A DNA stretch of 64,000 nt from Rhizobium sophoriradicis (lineage in GTDB: Bacteria; Pseudomonadota; Alphaproteobacteria; Rhizobiales; Rhizobiaceae), in contig NZ_RQIH01000017.1 in assembly GCF_003939025.1 (NCBI RefSeq), forward strand, positions 1-64,000. Direction: 5' to 3'. Each line of letters begins with the position of its first letter. The first letter of the stretch is position 1. The position numbers and the translations under genes are program-made. The notes under the pieces were generated by a model, which was not told where the DNA came from, did not search any database, and saw nothing but the letters and a program-made list of their open reading frames with translations. Positions 23,117 through 32,709 of this stretch are shown in pieces.

Positions 23117-25858
23117 TTAGAGCGTGCGCGTGATGTGTTCGACGCGGAAGCACTCGATGACGTCGCCGACGCGCATGTCCTCGTAATTTTCGAAGGCCAT
23201 GCCGCACTCCTGGCCCATGGGCACTTCGGAGACTTCGTCCTTGAAGCGCTTGAGGGTCTTGAGCTTGCCTTCGTGGACGACGACGTCGTTGCGGATGAGG
23301 CGGACGCCTGCCCCGCGCTCGACCTTGCCTTCGACGACACGGCAGCCTGCGACCTTGCCGACCTTGGTGATGTTGAACACCTCCAGGATCTCGGCATTGC
23401 CGATGAAGGTTTCGCGCCGTTCCGGCGACAGCAGGCCCGACATCGCCGCCTTCACGTCATCCACGAGATCGTAGATAATGTTGTAGTAGCGGATTTCGAG
23501 GCCCTGGCGTTCGGCGAACTGGCGTGCCTGCGCATTGGCGCGAACGTTGAAGCCGATGATGGCGGCGTTCGAAGCTTCGGCGAGCGAGATGTCCGACTCG
23601 GTGATGCCGCCTGCGCCTGAATGGACGATGCGGGCGCGGACTTCATCGGTGCCGAGCTTCTCCAGCGCGCCGGCAATCGCTTCGATCGAGCCCTGCACGT
23701 CGCCCTTGATGACAAGCGGGAACTCCTTGATACCGGCGCTCTGGCGCTGGATCATCATCTGTTCCAGCGAGCCGCGCTGGCTAGACTGGCGGGCAGCCGC
23801 CTTGTCGCGGGCAAGACGCTGACGGTATTCCGAGATTTCGCGGGCGCGGCTCTCGCTTTCGACGACAGCGAATTTGTCGCCTGCCTGCGGCGTGCCGGAA
23901 AGACCGAGGACCTCGACCGGAGTCGCGGGACCTGCTTCCTTCACATGGTCGCCCTTGTCCGTCACCAGCGCACGCACACGGCCCCAGACATCGCCGGCGA
24001 CGATGATCTGACCCGGACGCAGCGTGCCCTTCTGGACGAGCACAGTCGCGACTGAACCACGGCCGCGGTCGAGCTGGGCTTCGATAACGGTGCCTTCCGC
24101 CGTCCGGTCGGGATTGGCCTTGAGGTCGAGAATTTCGGCCTGCAGCAGGATCGCCTCGAGCAGCTTGTCGAGGTTCTTGCCTGTTTTGGCCGAAACCTCG
24201 ACGTCGAGCACTTCACCGCCCATGGTTTCAACGAAGACTTCGTGCTGCAGCAGCTGGTTGCGGACCTTCTGCGGATCGGCCTCGTGCTTGTCGATCTTGT
24301 TGATCGCAACGATGATCGGAACGCCAGCCGCCTTGGCGTGATTGATCGATTCGATCGTCTGCGGCATCACGCTGTCGTCGGCTGCAACGACCAGGATTGC
24401 GATGTCGGTAGCCTGCGCGCCGCGGGCACGCATCGCCGTGAACGCGGCGTGGCCTGGCGTGTCGATGAAGGTGATCTTCTGGCCGTTCTGCTCCACCTGA
24501 TAGGCGCCGATATGCTGGGTGATGCCACCGGCTTCGCCGGAAACCACATTGGCATGGCGGATGGCGTCAAGCAGCGAGGTCTTGCCGTGGTCGACATGGC
24601 CCATGATGGTGACGACGGGCGGGCGTGAAACCAGTTCGCCGGCCTCGTCGGAGACGTTGAAGATGCCGAGTTCGACGTCGGACTCCGACACGCGTCTGAC
24701 AGTATGGCCGAATTCGCCGGCGATGAGTTCCGCAAGGTCGGCGTCGATGACGTCGCCCGGCTTCATCATCTGGCCTTCCTTCATCAGGTACTTGATGACG
24801 TCGACGGCGCGTTCGGACATGCGCTGCGACAGTTCCTGAATGGTGATGGTTTCGGGCAGGACGACTTCGCGGGAGATCTTCTCGCGCGTTTCCTGCATCT
24901 GGCTGCGGCGGAATTTCTCCTGCCGGCGGCGCATTGCCGAAAGCGAACGGCCGCGGGCGTTGTCGTCGCCGTCCGCGTCGGCGGTGGTAATGGTCAGCTT
25001 GCCGCGGCGGCGCTCTTCATCCGTCTTCGGACGCGTCGTCACCGGTTTTGCGGGTTCGGGGCGAACGACGCGGCCACGGGCGGGACCGCCGCGTGCTGCG
25101 CCACGATCTTCGTCTTCCGTTTCAGGGCGACGGCCACGGGCACCGGCCGGCGCGGCGGCGCCTGGCGCCGGACGGGCGGCAGCGGGGGCTGCAGCATCAG
25201 GCCGGCGTGCAGCAGCAGGCCGCGGAGCGTCCGAACGAGCTTCGGCGGCGACGGGAGCCGGTGCTGCCTCAGCGGCTGCCGGTTCAGCGACAGCGGGTGC
25301 CTCGGCCTGCCGGGCAGCCTCTTCGGCTGCCTTGCGGGCGGCTTCTTCTGCTTCGGCTGCCTTGCGGACAATCTCCTCGGCGGCGCGGCGCTTGTCTTCC
25401 TCGGCGCGGCGGATCGCATCCTGTGCGTCACGCGCCTGGGATTCGGCAAGCGCACGGCGGCGGGCGTCCATCTCTTCCGGCGACAGATGGTTCAGCACGA
25501 CAGGGCGCGGACGATCGTTCGAGCGCTGCGGCTGATAGGACTGCTGCGGACGCTGATTGGTCTGGCTGTTGCCCGGCTGATGAACCCGCGGTGCAGGCGT
25601 CGGCTGCGGCGGACGCGCCTGAACGGGCGCCGGCGCCGGTTCGGCTGCGCGCACCGGGGCCGCGGGGGCAGCGGGCGTGATCGGCTTTTCGTCTTCCGGG
25701 CGCATCGGGCGCCGCTTGCGGGTCTCGACCACGACCGCTTTGGTGCGACCCCGACCCATATCCTGGCGAACGGTGCCCTGGCTCATCCCCGATGGTTTCA
25801 GGGTAAGCGTCTTCTTGCCCGTTACGCTGAGTGTCTTGTCGTCGTTACTATCGGTCAT
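23117..25858 (-). CDS. infB: translation initiation factor IF-2
   Basis: IF-2 is the GTPase that brings fMet-tRNA to the 30S subunit. The 913-aa protein has a long low-complexity Ala/Pro/Arg/Glu N-terminal region (about 60-330, with AEEAARKAAEEAARQAE-like helices). The G domain has G1 GHVDHGKT (about 418), DTPGHAAF and NKIDKHEA, followed by the EF2-like, IF2-3 and C1/C2 domains. The N-terminal length is typical for Rhizobiales. Confidence 0.97.
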   Translation of the reverse strand: MTDSNDDKTLSVTGKKTLTLKPSGMSQGTVRQDMGRGRTKAVVVETRKRRPMRPEDEKPITPAAPAAPVRAAEPAPAPVQARPPQPTPAPRVHQPGNSQTNQRPQQSYQPQRSNDRPRPVVLNHLSPEEMDARRRALAESQARDAQDAIRRAEEDKRRAAEEIVRKAAEAEEAARKAAEEAARQAEAPAVAEPAAAEAAPAPVAAEARSDAPRPAAARRPDAAAPAAARPAPGAAAPAGARGRRPETEDEDRGAARGGPARGRVVRPEPAKPVTTRPKTDEERRRGKLTITTADADGDDNARGRSLSAMRRRQEKFRRSQMQETREKISREVVLPETITIQELSQRMSERAVDVIKYLMKEGQMMKPGDVIDADLAELIAGEFGHTVRRVSESDVELGIFNVSDEAGELVSRPPVVTIMGHVDHGKTSLLDAIRHANVVSGEAGGITQHIGAYQVEQNGQKITFIDTPGHAAFTAMRARGAQATDIAILVVAADDSVMPQTIESINHAKAAGVPIIVAINKIDKHEADPQKVRNQLLQHEVFVETMGGEVLDVEVSAKTGKNLDKLLEAILLQAEILDLKANPDRTAEGTVIEAQLDRGRGSVATVLVQKGTLRPGQIIVAGDVWGRVRALVTDKGDHVKEAGPATPVEVLGLSGTPQAGDKFAVVESESRAREISEYRQRLARDKAAARQSSQRGSLEQMMIQRQSAGIKEFPLVIKGDVQGSIEAIAGALEKLGTDEVRARIVHSGAGGITESDISLAEASNAAIIGFNVRANAQARQFAERQGLEIRYYNIIYDLVDDVKAAMSGLLSPERRETFIGNAEILEVFNITKVGKVAGCRVVEGKVERGAGVRLIRNDVVVHEGKLKTLKRFKDEVSEVPMGQECGMAFENYEDMRVGDVIECFRVEHITRTL

Positions 25859-25931
25859 TCGTTCCCGTTCCTTCGGACAGGGAGCGATGACGAGATCAGA
25901 CCCTGTCGTTCAAATACTGTCGATCAATGAG

Positions 25932-25965
25932 AATGAGACCGGCCGATGCCGGTGACCGTCTCATT
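25932..25965 (-). promoter_or_regulatory. hairpin overlapping the ylxR-like stop codon
   Basis: AATGAGAC pairs with GTCTCATT around an inner ACCGGC/GCCGGT stem. It includes the stop codon of the upstream gene and precedes infB by about 70 bases. It lacks a T-run, so it may tune infB expression or mRNA decay. Confidence 0.45.
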
Positions 25966-26653
25966 GTTTTTGCCGGCCAGCGCCGCCCGCTGCCCGGGAC
26001 TGACCGCCAATACGGTACTGTTCGAGCATCTTTGCGCGCTTCACTACACCTTCACCCGCCTGCCCTGCAAGCACTGCGGCATGGATAAAAGCATTCTGGC
26101 CCATCAGGCCTTCCATTTCGCTCTCCGAGAAGAAGCGGTAGGAAGGTATCTCCTCCTCGGTCTCCATTCCGAGGTGCCAGGCCTTGCGGGCCTGGTCGAT
26201 TTTCCGGACTCCGTCGTCCGCTGCTTCAGTCGCGTGGAACACCGCAAGGGCTGCTCCGCTTCTCACTGCGGCATCCACTTTCGCGGAGCCGCTGATGAAC
26301 TGGCCGGCTTTGCGCGCCATGTTCATCATCTGCATTAATTGCGCCGCCAGCAGCCGGTCGACATTCGCGCCGAGATCGTCTGCAGCCTTCACATCGCTTT
26401 TCAGCGCGCGGGCGAAGAGCTTCTTCGCCACCGCCTTGTCGACCAGCGACCGGTCGGCTTTCACCCAGCATCCGCGTCCCGGAAGCTCGCGCTTCAGGTC
26501 GGCGACGACGGTTCCGTCGGGAGCCGCGACGAAGCGGATCAGCTCATCCGGCGATCCGCTTTCACGCGTCACGATGCACATGCGTCCGTTCACGTCATAA
26601 CCTGCAAGATCGTCGTCCTCAGGAAGAGCGTCCGGCTCATGCGTGGTCATCAT
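25961..26653 (-). CDS. YlxR-L7Ae-like RNA-binding protein
   Basis: The 230-aa protein joins an N-terminal DUF448/YlxR domain to an L7Ae/L30e-like domain. The YlxR part has RMCIVTRESGSPDELIRFVAAPDG and the GRGCWV motif; the L7Ae-like part includes MNMARKAGQFISGSAKVDAAVRSG. This fused form is the alphaproteobacterial version found between nusA and infB. The start overlaps the nusA stop (ATGA), indicating coupling. A second ATG follows immediately. The RNA bound is not known. Confidence 0.88.
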   Translation of the reverse strand: MMTTHEPDALPEDDDLAGYDVNGRMCIVTRESGSPDELIRFVAAPDGTVVADLKRELPGRGCWVKADRSLVDKAVAKKLFARALKSDVKAADDLGANVDRLLAAQLMQMMNMARKAGQFISGSAKVDAAVRSGAALAVFHATEAADDGVRKIDQARKAWHLGMETEEEIPSYRFFSESEMEGLMGQNAFIHAAVLAGQAGEGVVKRAKMLEQYRIGGQSRAAGGAGRQKQ

Positions 26654-28251
26654 GCTTCCTGTTCGGCTTCGGTGACCTCTTCTTCGGTCCCCTTCGCCAG
26701 GTCCTCTTCGGTGATCCAGCCGGCCGCAAGCCGAGCCTGGACGATCATCTGTTCGGCCTCGACGCGCGAGACGTCGAATTTCGAGAACAGGCCTTCGAAC
26801 TTCTTCGTTTCGCCGTTCTTGCGTTCCGTCCAGCCGACGAGATCGTCAGCGGCGCAGCCGGCGAAATCCTCGATCGACTTGATGCCGTCTTCGCCGAGCG
26901 CCACCATCATCTGGGCGGTCATGCCGTCGATTTCGCGCAGCTCGTCCTGAACGCCGAGCGCCTTGCGCTTCTCGTCCATCTCGGCTTCGAGACGCTCGAG
27001 GAATTCGCGGGCGCGGGTCTGGATTTCCTGCGCCGTATCTTCGTCGAATCCGTCGATCGAAGAAATTTCGTCGAGATCGACATAAGCGAGTTCCTCGACG
27101 GCGGCGAAGCCTTCCGAGGCCAGAACCTGGCCGACCATCTCGTCGACGTCGAGCGAATCCATGAACAGGTTGGTGCGCTCGTTGAATTCCTTCTGGCGGC
27201 GTTCCGATTCCTCGGCCTCCGTCATGATGTCGATGTCCCAGCCGGTCAGCTGCGACGCCAAGCGAACGTTCTGGCCGCGGCGACCGATCGCAAGCGACAG
27301 CTGCTCGTCGGGAACGACGACTTCGATCCGCTCGGCATCCTCGTCGAGAACGACCTTGGCGACTTCGGCCGGCTGCAGGGCGTTGACGACGAAGGTCGCC
27401 GGATCTTGGCTCCACGGAATGATGTCGATCTTCTCACCCTGAAGCTCGCCGACGACGGCCTGAACGCGCGAACCGCGCATACCGACGCAGGCGCCGACCG
27501 GATCGATCGAACTGTCGTTCGAGATCACGGCGATCTTGGCGCGCGAGCCCGGATCGCGGGCGACCGACTTCACCTGGATGATGCCGTCGTAGATTTCAGG
27601 CACTTCCATGGTGAAGAGCTTCACCATAAATTGCGGATGCGTGCGCGACAGAAAGATCTGCGGGCCGCGCTGCTCACGGCGGACGTCATAGACATAGGCG
27701 CGGACGCGATCGCCATAGCGCACGTTTTCGCGCGGGATCATTTCGTCGCGGCGGATGATGCCTTCGCCACGGCCGAGATCGACGATGACATTGCCGTATT
27801 CGACGCGCTTGACGGTGCCGTTGACGATTTCGCCGACGCGATCCTTGAATTCGTCGAACTGGCGATCGCGTTCGGCTTCACGCACCTTCTGCACGATCAC
27901 CTGCTTGGCGGACTGTGCGGCGATACGGCCGAAATCCATCGGCGGCAGCGGATCGGCGATGAAATCGCCGAGTGCGGCGTCCGGGTTGCGGTCGCGGGCG
28001 AGCTCGAGCGGGATCTGCGTCGAATAATCTTCGGCCTTGTCGACGACTTCGAGCAGGCGCTGCAGCCGGATTTCTCCGGTCTTCGGATTGATGTCGGCGC
28101 GGATGTTGGACTCGGTGCCGTAACGCGAGCGTGCCGCCTTCTGAATGGCATCGGCCATTGCGGCAAGCACGATCTCGCGGTCGATGACCTTTTCGCGCGC
28201 CACTGCATCTGCGATCTGCAGAAGTTCGAGCCGGTTCGCACTGACTGCCAT
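26650..28251 (-). CDS. nusA: transcription termination/antitermination factor NusA
   Basis: NusA binds RNA polymerase and controls pausing, termination and rRNA antitermination. The 533-aa protein has an N-terminal RNAP-binding domain, S1 (VNGTVKRVEYGNVIVDLG, about 138-155) and two KH domains (DPVGACVGMRGSRVQAV; LSLAIGRRGQNVRLAS). The C-terminal AR-like repeats contain helix-hairpin-helix elements, and there is a Glu-rich tail. Confidence 0.97.
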   Translation of the reverse strand: MAVSANRLELLQIADAVAREKVIDREIVLAAMADAIQKAARSRYGTESNIRADINPKTGEIRLQRLLEVVDKAEDYSTQIPLELARDRNPDAALGDFIADPLPPMDFGRIAAQSAKQVIVQKVREAERDRQFDEFKDRVGEIVNGTVKRVEYGNVIVDLGRGEGIIRRDEMIPRENVRYGDRVRAYVYDVRREQRGPQIFLSRTHPQFMVKLFTMEVPEIYDGIIQVKSVARDPGSRAKIAVISNDSSIDPVGACVGMRGSRVQAVVGELQGEKIDIIPWSQDPATFVVNALQPAEVAKVVLDEDAERIEVVVPDEQLSLAIGRRGQNVRLASQLTGWDIDIMTEAEESERRQKEFNERTNLFMDSLDVDEMVGQVLASEGFAAVEELAYVDLDEISSIDGFDEDTAQEIQTRAREFLERLEAEMDEKRKALGVQDELREIDGMTAQMMVALGEDGIKSIEDFAGCAADDLVGWTERKNGETKKFEGLFSKFDVSRVEAEQMIVQARLAAGWITEEDLAKGTEEEVTEAEQEA

Positions 28252-28311
28252 TGTCTTGTTTCTCCGTCTTTACTCCGGGGTTCCCGTCCCTGGGAGCGGT
28301 CTGTTAATCGG

Positions 28312-28908
28312 TTATTCCTGCTCGTCCGCTTCGTTCTGGTTGGCGGCCTGCGCTTTAGCCAGCTTGTCGGCGCGCAATGCATCGCGGATCAGATCGTCAG
28401 TCAGAATGAGCTTCGCATCGCTAAGCGCCGTGAAGGGAATGGAGACTTTCGGCTCTTCCCCATAAGCGATCTGGTCGCGCTCAAGCGTAAAACCATCCGC
28501 GTCCGCTTCGACGATTTTGCCACGGAAACGCTTGCGATTGCCGATCATGATCGACGTCTCGCATTTCACCAGGTGGCCTTGCCAGCGGACGAAGTCGGAT
28601 TTCCGCACCATCGGACGGTCGATGCCGGGCGAAGACACCTCGAGATGATACTCTTTATCGATCGGATCTTCCACATCGAGGACGGGAGAAATCGCCATCG
28701 AGACTTCTTCGCAGTCCTGAACCGTCATCGTCCCGTCGTTGCGCTCAGCCATCACCTGCATCGTCATGCCGTTCTGGTTCAACATGCGCACGCGGATCAG
28801 CCGGAAGCCCATGCCGACGAGCACGGGTTCGATGATATCGGCAAGACGCTGGTCGAGCCCAGTTTCGGTAATCAGTCGCGGCTCAACTTCGTTGTCTGCG
28901 TTTGTCAT
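28312..28908 (-). CDS. rimP: ribosome maturation factor RimP
   Basis: RimP assists 30S assembly. The ATG at 28908 (MTNADNEVEPRLITETGL) gives 198 aa. It has LADIIEPVLVGMGFRLIRVRM, DCEEVSMAISPVLDVEDPIDKEYHLEVSSPGIDRP and a C-terminal SH3-like barrel with a lineage-typical acidic tail. It is the first gene of the nusA-infB operon. Confidence 0.95.
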   Translation of the reverse strand: MTNADNEVEPRLITETGLDQRLADIIEPVLVGMGFRLIRVRMLNQNGMTMQVMAERNDGTMTVQDCEEVSMAISPVLDVEDPIDKEYHLEVSSPGIDRPMVRKSDFVRWQGHLVKCETSIMIGNRKRFRGKIVEADADGFTLERDQIAYGEEPKVSIPFTALSDAKLILTDDLIRDALRADKLAKAQAANQNEADEQE

Positions 28909-28961
28909 GTCCGACAAGCGGTGCGCTCCTCGCAATTTCTGCTGTTCGGGCGATCGCGCTA

Positions 28962-28994
28962 ATAAAAAAGAGCGGGTCCTTGCGGCCCACTCTT
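28962..28994 (-). terminator. attenuator-like terminator in the rimP leader
   Basis: On the minus strand, AAGAGTGGG-9 base loop-CCCGCTCTT runs into TTTTTTATT. It sits between the mapped-by-motif promoter (29022-29050) and the rimP start (28908). It would therefore end transcripts before the operon unless antitermination occurs. Confidence 0.75.
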
Positions 28995-29021
28995 CATCAA
29001 GCGATCAAGAATTTGAGACGC

Positions 29022-29050
29022 ATATAGTCCGGTTTTTACGAAATTGCAAG
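29022..29050 (-). promoter_or_regulatory. sigma70-type promoter of the rimP-nusA-infB operon
   Basis: CTTGCA, a 17-base spacer and CTATAT on the minus strand match the rhizobial housekeeping consensus (CTTGAC-N17-CTATAT). Transcription would start near 29014, upstream of the attenuator. Confidence 0.65.
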
Positions 29051-29150
29051 GTCTCAGCCAATTCGCTTGTCAGGGCGTGGATGCGTCTATGGCCAGCCTC
29101 GGTCTTGCGCATATATTGCCTTGGGGCCGGACGGCAAAACGGGAGGAATC

Positions 29151-30782
29151 GTGGCGTATACTTCGTCGACATTGGCGCCTTTGCGGCACGAGACCTATCG
29201 CGCCATATGGGTTGCGAGCCTTTCCTCGAATTTCGGCGGCCTGATCCAGGCGGTGGGCGCTGCCTGGATGATGACGACGATCACCGCTTCGGAAGATATG
29301 GTGGCGCTGGTTCAGACCTCGACGGCGCTGCCGATCATGCTGTTTTCGCTGATATCCGGGGCGCTCGCCGACAATTACGACCGTCGCCGCGTCATGCTGA
29401 CGGCGCAGTGCATGATGCTGACGGTCTCGGCCCTGCTGACGGCTTGCGCGCTTCTCGGCTGGATCACGCCCTGGCTGCTGCTCTTCTTCACCTTCCTGAT
29501 CGGCTGCGGCACGGCGCTCAACAATCCTTCCTGGCAGGCCTCGGTCGGCGACATGGTGCCGCGCGCGGATCTGCCGGGCGCGGTCACCTTGAACAGCATG
29601 GGTTTCAACATCACCCGCAGCGTTGGCCCGGCGATCGGTGGCGCGATCGTGGCGGCCGCAGGCGCTGCCGCGGCCTTCGCGGTGAATACTTTGAGTTACC
29701 TACCATTGATCTATGCACTGTCGCGTTGGCGGCCAAACACGCCGGTCTCGACCCTGCCGCGCGAGGCGCTCGCCAGCGCCATCTTCGCCGGCCTGCGTTA
29801 TGTCTCGATGTCCCCCAACCTCGAAAAGGTCCTGGTCAGGGGGCTCATCTTCGGCATCGGCGCCAGTTCGATTCTGGCGCTGCTGCCGATCGTCGCCCTC
29901 GATCTGGTTGCCGGCGGGCCGCTGACCTATGGCTTCATGCTCGGCGCTTTCGGCATCGGCGCGATCGGCGGCGCGGTGCTAAGTGCGCGAATTCGCCAAG
30001 CGTTTTCCAGCGAGATGATCATCCGGCTGGCCTTTGCCGGCTTTGCGCTGAGCGCCATCATCGCGGCCGTTAGTCCAAGTGCCGTCCTCACCTCAGCAGG
30101 GCTGCTCGTCGCCGGCGCCTGCTGGGTCTCCGCGCTGTCGCTCTTTAACACCATCGTCCAACTCTCGACGCCGCGCTGGGTCGTCGGCCGCGCGCTGTCG
30201 CTCTATCAGACCGTCACCTTCGGCGGCATTGCCGGCGGCAGCTGGCTCTGGGGCGTGGCCGCCGATCGCTACGGCGTCGCCGATGCGCTGCTGATGTCAT
30301 CCGTCGTCATGCTGCTCGGCATTGCGATCGGTTTGCGGTTTTCGATGCCGGCCTTCGCCTCGCTCAATCTCGATCCGCTGAACCGCTTCACCGCGCCTGC
30401 GCTCAGCCTCGACATCACGCCGCGCAGCGGCCCGATCGTCATCCAGGTCGGCTACGAGATCGCCGATGCCGACCTTGCCGAATTCATGGCGCTGATGGGC
30501 GAGCGGCGCCGCATCCGTATCCGCGACGGCGCAAGGCACTGGGCCTTGATGCGTGATCTCGAAAATCCCGGGCTGTGGACGGAAAGCTACCATACGCCGA
30601 CCTGGGTCGAATACATCAGACACAACCAGCGGCGCACCCAGGCCGATGCGGAAAACATCGACAGGCTGCGCGCCCTTCACCGCGGCGAAGGCCCGCCCCA
30701 TGTTCATCGTATGATCGAGCGTCAGGCCATCCCGCCGGGCGACGATGTCTTCCACAAGGCGCCGATCGATCTGCATCATTGA
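29151..30782 (+). CDS. MFS transporter, EntS/DHA3-like (MFS_3)
   Basis: The GTG at 29151 with GGGAGGAATC upstream gives 543 aa. Twelve hydrophobic helices occupy roughly residues 15-410. LISGALADNYDRRRVM is the loop 2-3 motif. A cytoplasmic C-terminal region of about 130 residues follows (from GPIVIQVGYEIADADLAEFM), as in the subgroup of enterobactin exporter-like proteins with an antibiotic-monooxygenase-like tail. It is likely a small-molecule exporter; the substrate cannot be told. A GNAT gene follows after 8 bases. Confidence 0.88.
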   Translation: MAYTSSTLAPLRHETYRAIWVASLSSNFGGLIQAVGAAWMMTTITASEDMVALVQTSTALPIMLFSLISGALADNYDRRRVMLTAQCMMLTVSALLTACALLGWITPWLLLFFTFLIGCGTALNNPSWQASVGDMVPRADLPGAVTLNSMGFNITRSVGPAIGGAIVAAAGAAAAFAVNTLSYLPLIYALSRWRPNTPVSTLPREALASAIFAGLRYVSMSPNLEKVLVRGLIFGIGASSILALLPIVALDLVAGGPLTYGFMLGAFGIGAIGGAVLSARIRQAFSSEMIIRLAFAGFALSAIIAAVSPSAVLTSAGLLVAGACWVSALSLFNTIVQLSTPRWVVGRALSLYQTVTFGGIAGGSWLWGVAADRYGVADALLMSSVVMLLGIAIGLRFSMPAFASLNLDPLNRFTAPALSLDITPRSGPIVIQVGYEIADADLAEFMALMGERRRIRIRDGARHWALMRDLENPGLWTESYHTPTWVEYIRHNQRRTQADAENIDRLRALHRGEGPPHVHRMIERQAIPPGDDVFHKAPIDLHH

Positions 30783-30790
30783 GGAGAGGC

Positions 30791-31246
30791 ATGTACAATT
30801 TCAGGCTCGCCCGCCGGTCCGATCTTGCCGAGATCGTCCGGCTTTTGGACGATGACGATCTCGGCAGCGCCAGGGAGGTCGTCTCGGATCCCGTCGATGC
30901 GCGTTATCTCTCCGCTTTCGCCGCAATCGAGGCGGATGCCAACCAGATGCTCGCCGTGGCAAGCGATGCGGACGATCAAGTTGTCGGCTGCCTACAGCTG
31001 AGCTTCATTCCCGGCCTGTCGAGGGCGGGCATGTGGCGCGGGCAGATCGAAAGCGTGCGAATCGCGCGGGATTTCCGGGGCTCCGGCCTCGGCTCCGAGT
31101 TCATCGAATGGGCGATCGCCCAATGTGTCGAGCGCGGCTGCGGTATCGTGCAGCTAACATCGGACAAGGCGCGCACGGATTCGATCCGCTTCTACGAGAA
31201 GCTCGGCTTCCTCGCGAGCCATGAAGGGCTGAAGCGCAGTCTCTGA
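30791..31246 (+). CDS. GNAT family N-acetyltransferase
   Basis: The ATG at 30791 follows GAGGAGAGGC and gives 151 aa. The acetyl-CoA-binding motif A is IESVRIARDFRGSGLGSEFIEWA (about 78-100), and motif B includes SIRFYEKLGFLASHEGLKRSL. The end part (TSDKARTDSIRFYEKLGF) is close to the family often called PanZ/acetyltransferase-like. Substrate unknown. Likely cotranscribed with the MFS gene. Confidence 0.9.
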   Translation: MYNFRLARRSDLAEIVRLLDDDDLGSAREVVSDPVDARYLSAFAAIEADANQMLAVASDADDQVVGCLQLSFIPGLSRAGMWRGQIESVRIARDFRGSGLGSEFIEWAIAQCVERGCGIVQLTSDKARTDSIRFYEKLGFLASHEGLKRSL

Positions 31247-31252
31247 AAACGG

Positions 31253-32464
31253 CTACTTCAGCTTGCCTTTCATCGTGGCCTCCGGAAAGCAGGTCGGCTT
31301 CATGCCGTTCTTCGCTTGCCACTGACCGATCGAACGCCGCGTCTTGTAACCCGGCAGGCCGTCGGAACCGCCGACATCATAGCCCTGCCGCTCCAGCGCC
31401 TTCTGCATGGCGGCGACATCCGAACGCAGCATCTTGCCGACATCGCCCCATCTGCCTTGGAAGGCGCCGCCGTTGGAGCCGATCCGGTCGGCGAGATTGC
31501 CTATAAAGAGCGCGTAGAGATCGGAGTTGTTGTACTCCTTGATGATGTAGAAATTCGGCGTGACGATGAATTCCGGCCCGTCGCGGCCTGCCGGCACCAG
31601 CATCATGCCCTCAGCCTTCATCTCGCTTGCGGGAAAGTCCTTGCCGGAGATGCGCGCGATGCCGAGCGAAGCCCAATGCGAAAGCGGCTTCGCGAGGTCT
31701 GGACCCTCCTGCGCGCAGGAGACTGCCTCCGGGATCGAGACCTCGAAGCCCCAGTCACGATCGCGCCGCCAGCCCTTCTTGACCAGGTAATTGGCAATCG
31801 AGGCGAGTGTGTCCGGCACCGAGGTCCAGATATTGCGGTGGCCGTCGCCGTCGAAATCCACCGCATATTTCAGATAGCTTGTCGGCATGAATTGCGGCTG
31901 GCCGAGCGCGCCGGCCCACGAGCTCTTGAAATCAGCGGGCGTCACGTCACCGCCGTCGAGAATATGCAGGGCCGCCACCAGCTCGGTGCGGAACATTTCT
32001 TTGCGGGTCGACATGAAGGCTTTGGTCGCCAGCACCTCGATCGCCGAATTCGGGATCTTCGCCGCGCCGAAGCCGGTCTCCCGGCCCCAGATGGCCAGCA
32101 CGATCGACCCCGGCACCCCATAGGTCTTCTCGATCCGTTTCAGCGTCGAGCCATATTGCCCGGCAAAGCCGCGCCCGGTTGCGGCAAGCCTCTTCAGATG
32201 GTCCTCGTTGAAATAGGGGCCTGGCGAGGAGAATTCGGCTTGCGTCTGCTTCTGCTCCTTCGGCGGCGGGAAGCCGGGCGGGGCGAGATCGGGCAGGTTC
32301 CAGTTCAGCGTGATGCCGGAGAATGCGGCCTTGAAAGTCTTCTCGGAAATGCCGCCTGCCTTCGCTTGCGGCCAGAGGTCCTTCTGCACCCAGTTTTCGA
32401 ACTGCGCTTCGACATCGGCTTTCGAAGGGGCTGCATAGGAGGGGAGAGGAAGTAGGGCCGTCAT
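31253..32464 (-). CDS. lytic murein transglycosylase (MltB-type, GH103) with peptidoglycan-binding domain
   Basis: It cleaves glycan strands to 1,6-anhydro-muropeptides. The catalytic region includes SIVLAIWGRETGFG (Glu), STRKEMFRTELVAALHILDGGDV, SWAGALGQPQFMPTSYLKYAVDFDGDG and DTLASIANYLVKKGW. A C-terminal PG_binding_1 repeat (MQKALERQGYDVGGSDGLPGYKTRRSIGQWQ) ends the protein. The ATG at 32464 leaves a short signal (MTALLPLPSYA); a TTG at 32473 or CTG at 32488 would give a better one (LRILALAIMTALLPLPSYA). The frame continues upstream only through a repeat, so the long form is rejected. Confidence 0.88.
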   Translation of the reverse strand: MTALLPLPSYAAPSKADVEAQFENWVQKDLWPQAKAGGISEKTFKAAFSGITLNWNLPDLAPPGFPPPKEQKQTQAEFSSPGPYFNEDHLKRLAATGRGFAGQYGSTLKRIEKTYGVPGSIVLAIWGRETGFGAAKIPNSAIEVLATKAFMSTRKEMFRTELVAALHILDGGDVTPADFKSSWAGALGQPQFMPTSYLKYAVDFDGDGHRNIWTSVPDTLASIANYLVKKGWRRDRDWGFEVSIPEAVSCAQEGPDLAKPLSHWASLGIARISGKDFPASEMKAEGMMLVPAGRDGPEFIVTPNFYIIKEYNNSDLYALFIGNLADRIGSNGGAFQGRWGDVGKMLRSDVAAMQKALERQGYDVGGSDGLPGYKTRRSIGQWQAKNGMKPTCFPEATMKGKLK

Positions 32465-32500
32465 TATCGCCAATGCGAGTATTCGCAGGCCTCGTGGAAC

Positions 32501-32686
32501 ACCCCCCTCTGTCCTGCCGGACATCTCCCCCACAAGGGGGGAGATCGGCTGGGGGCACGCTGTTGCCCCAATCAAACGCGGCAGGGGAGCGGAGCCGCTT
32601 GGCTCACGATTAGGATTTCGCGGGGCCGGTGCATCTTGCCGATCTCCCCCCTTGTGGGGGAGATGCCCGGCAGGGCAGAGGGGGGT
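32501..32686. repeat. 46-base inverted repeat pair
   Basis: Bases 32501-32546 and 32641-32686 are inverted copies with 44 of 46 matches, each containing CTCCCCC-ACAA-GGGGGGAG-type palindromes. They flank a 94-base spacer in the recR-mltB-like gap. This resembles a common rhizobial dispersed element. Confidence 0.8.
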
Positions 32687-32709
32687 GCCATGCAACATAC
32701 GTAAGCCTC

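Noticed and set aside
24704..25930. 408-codon plus-strand frame opposite infB
   Set aside because: It is antisense to the Ala/Pro-rich part of infB and a by-product of its base composition.
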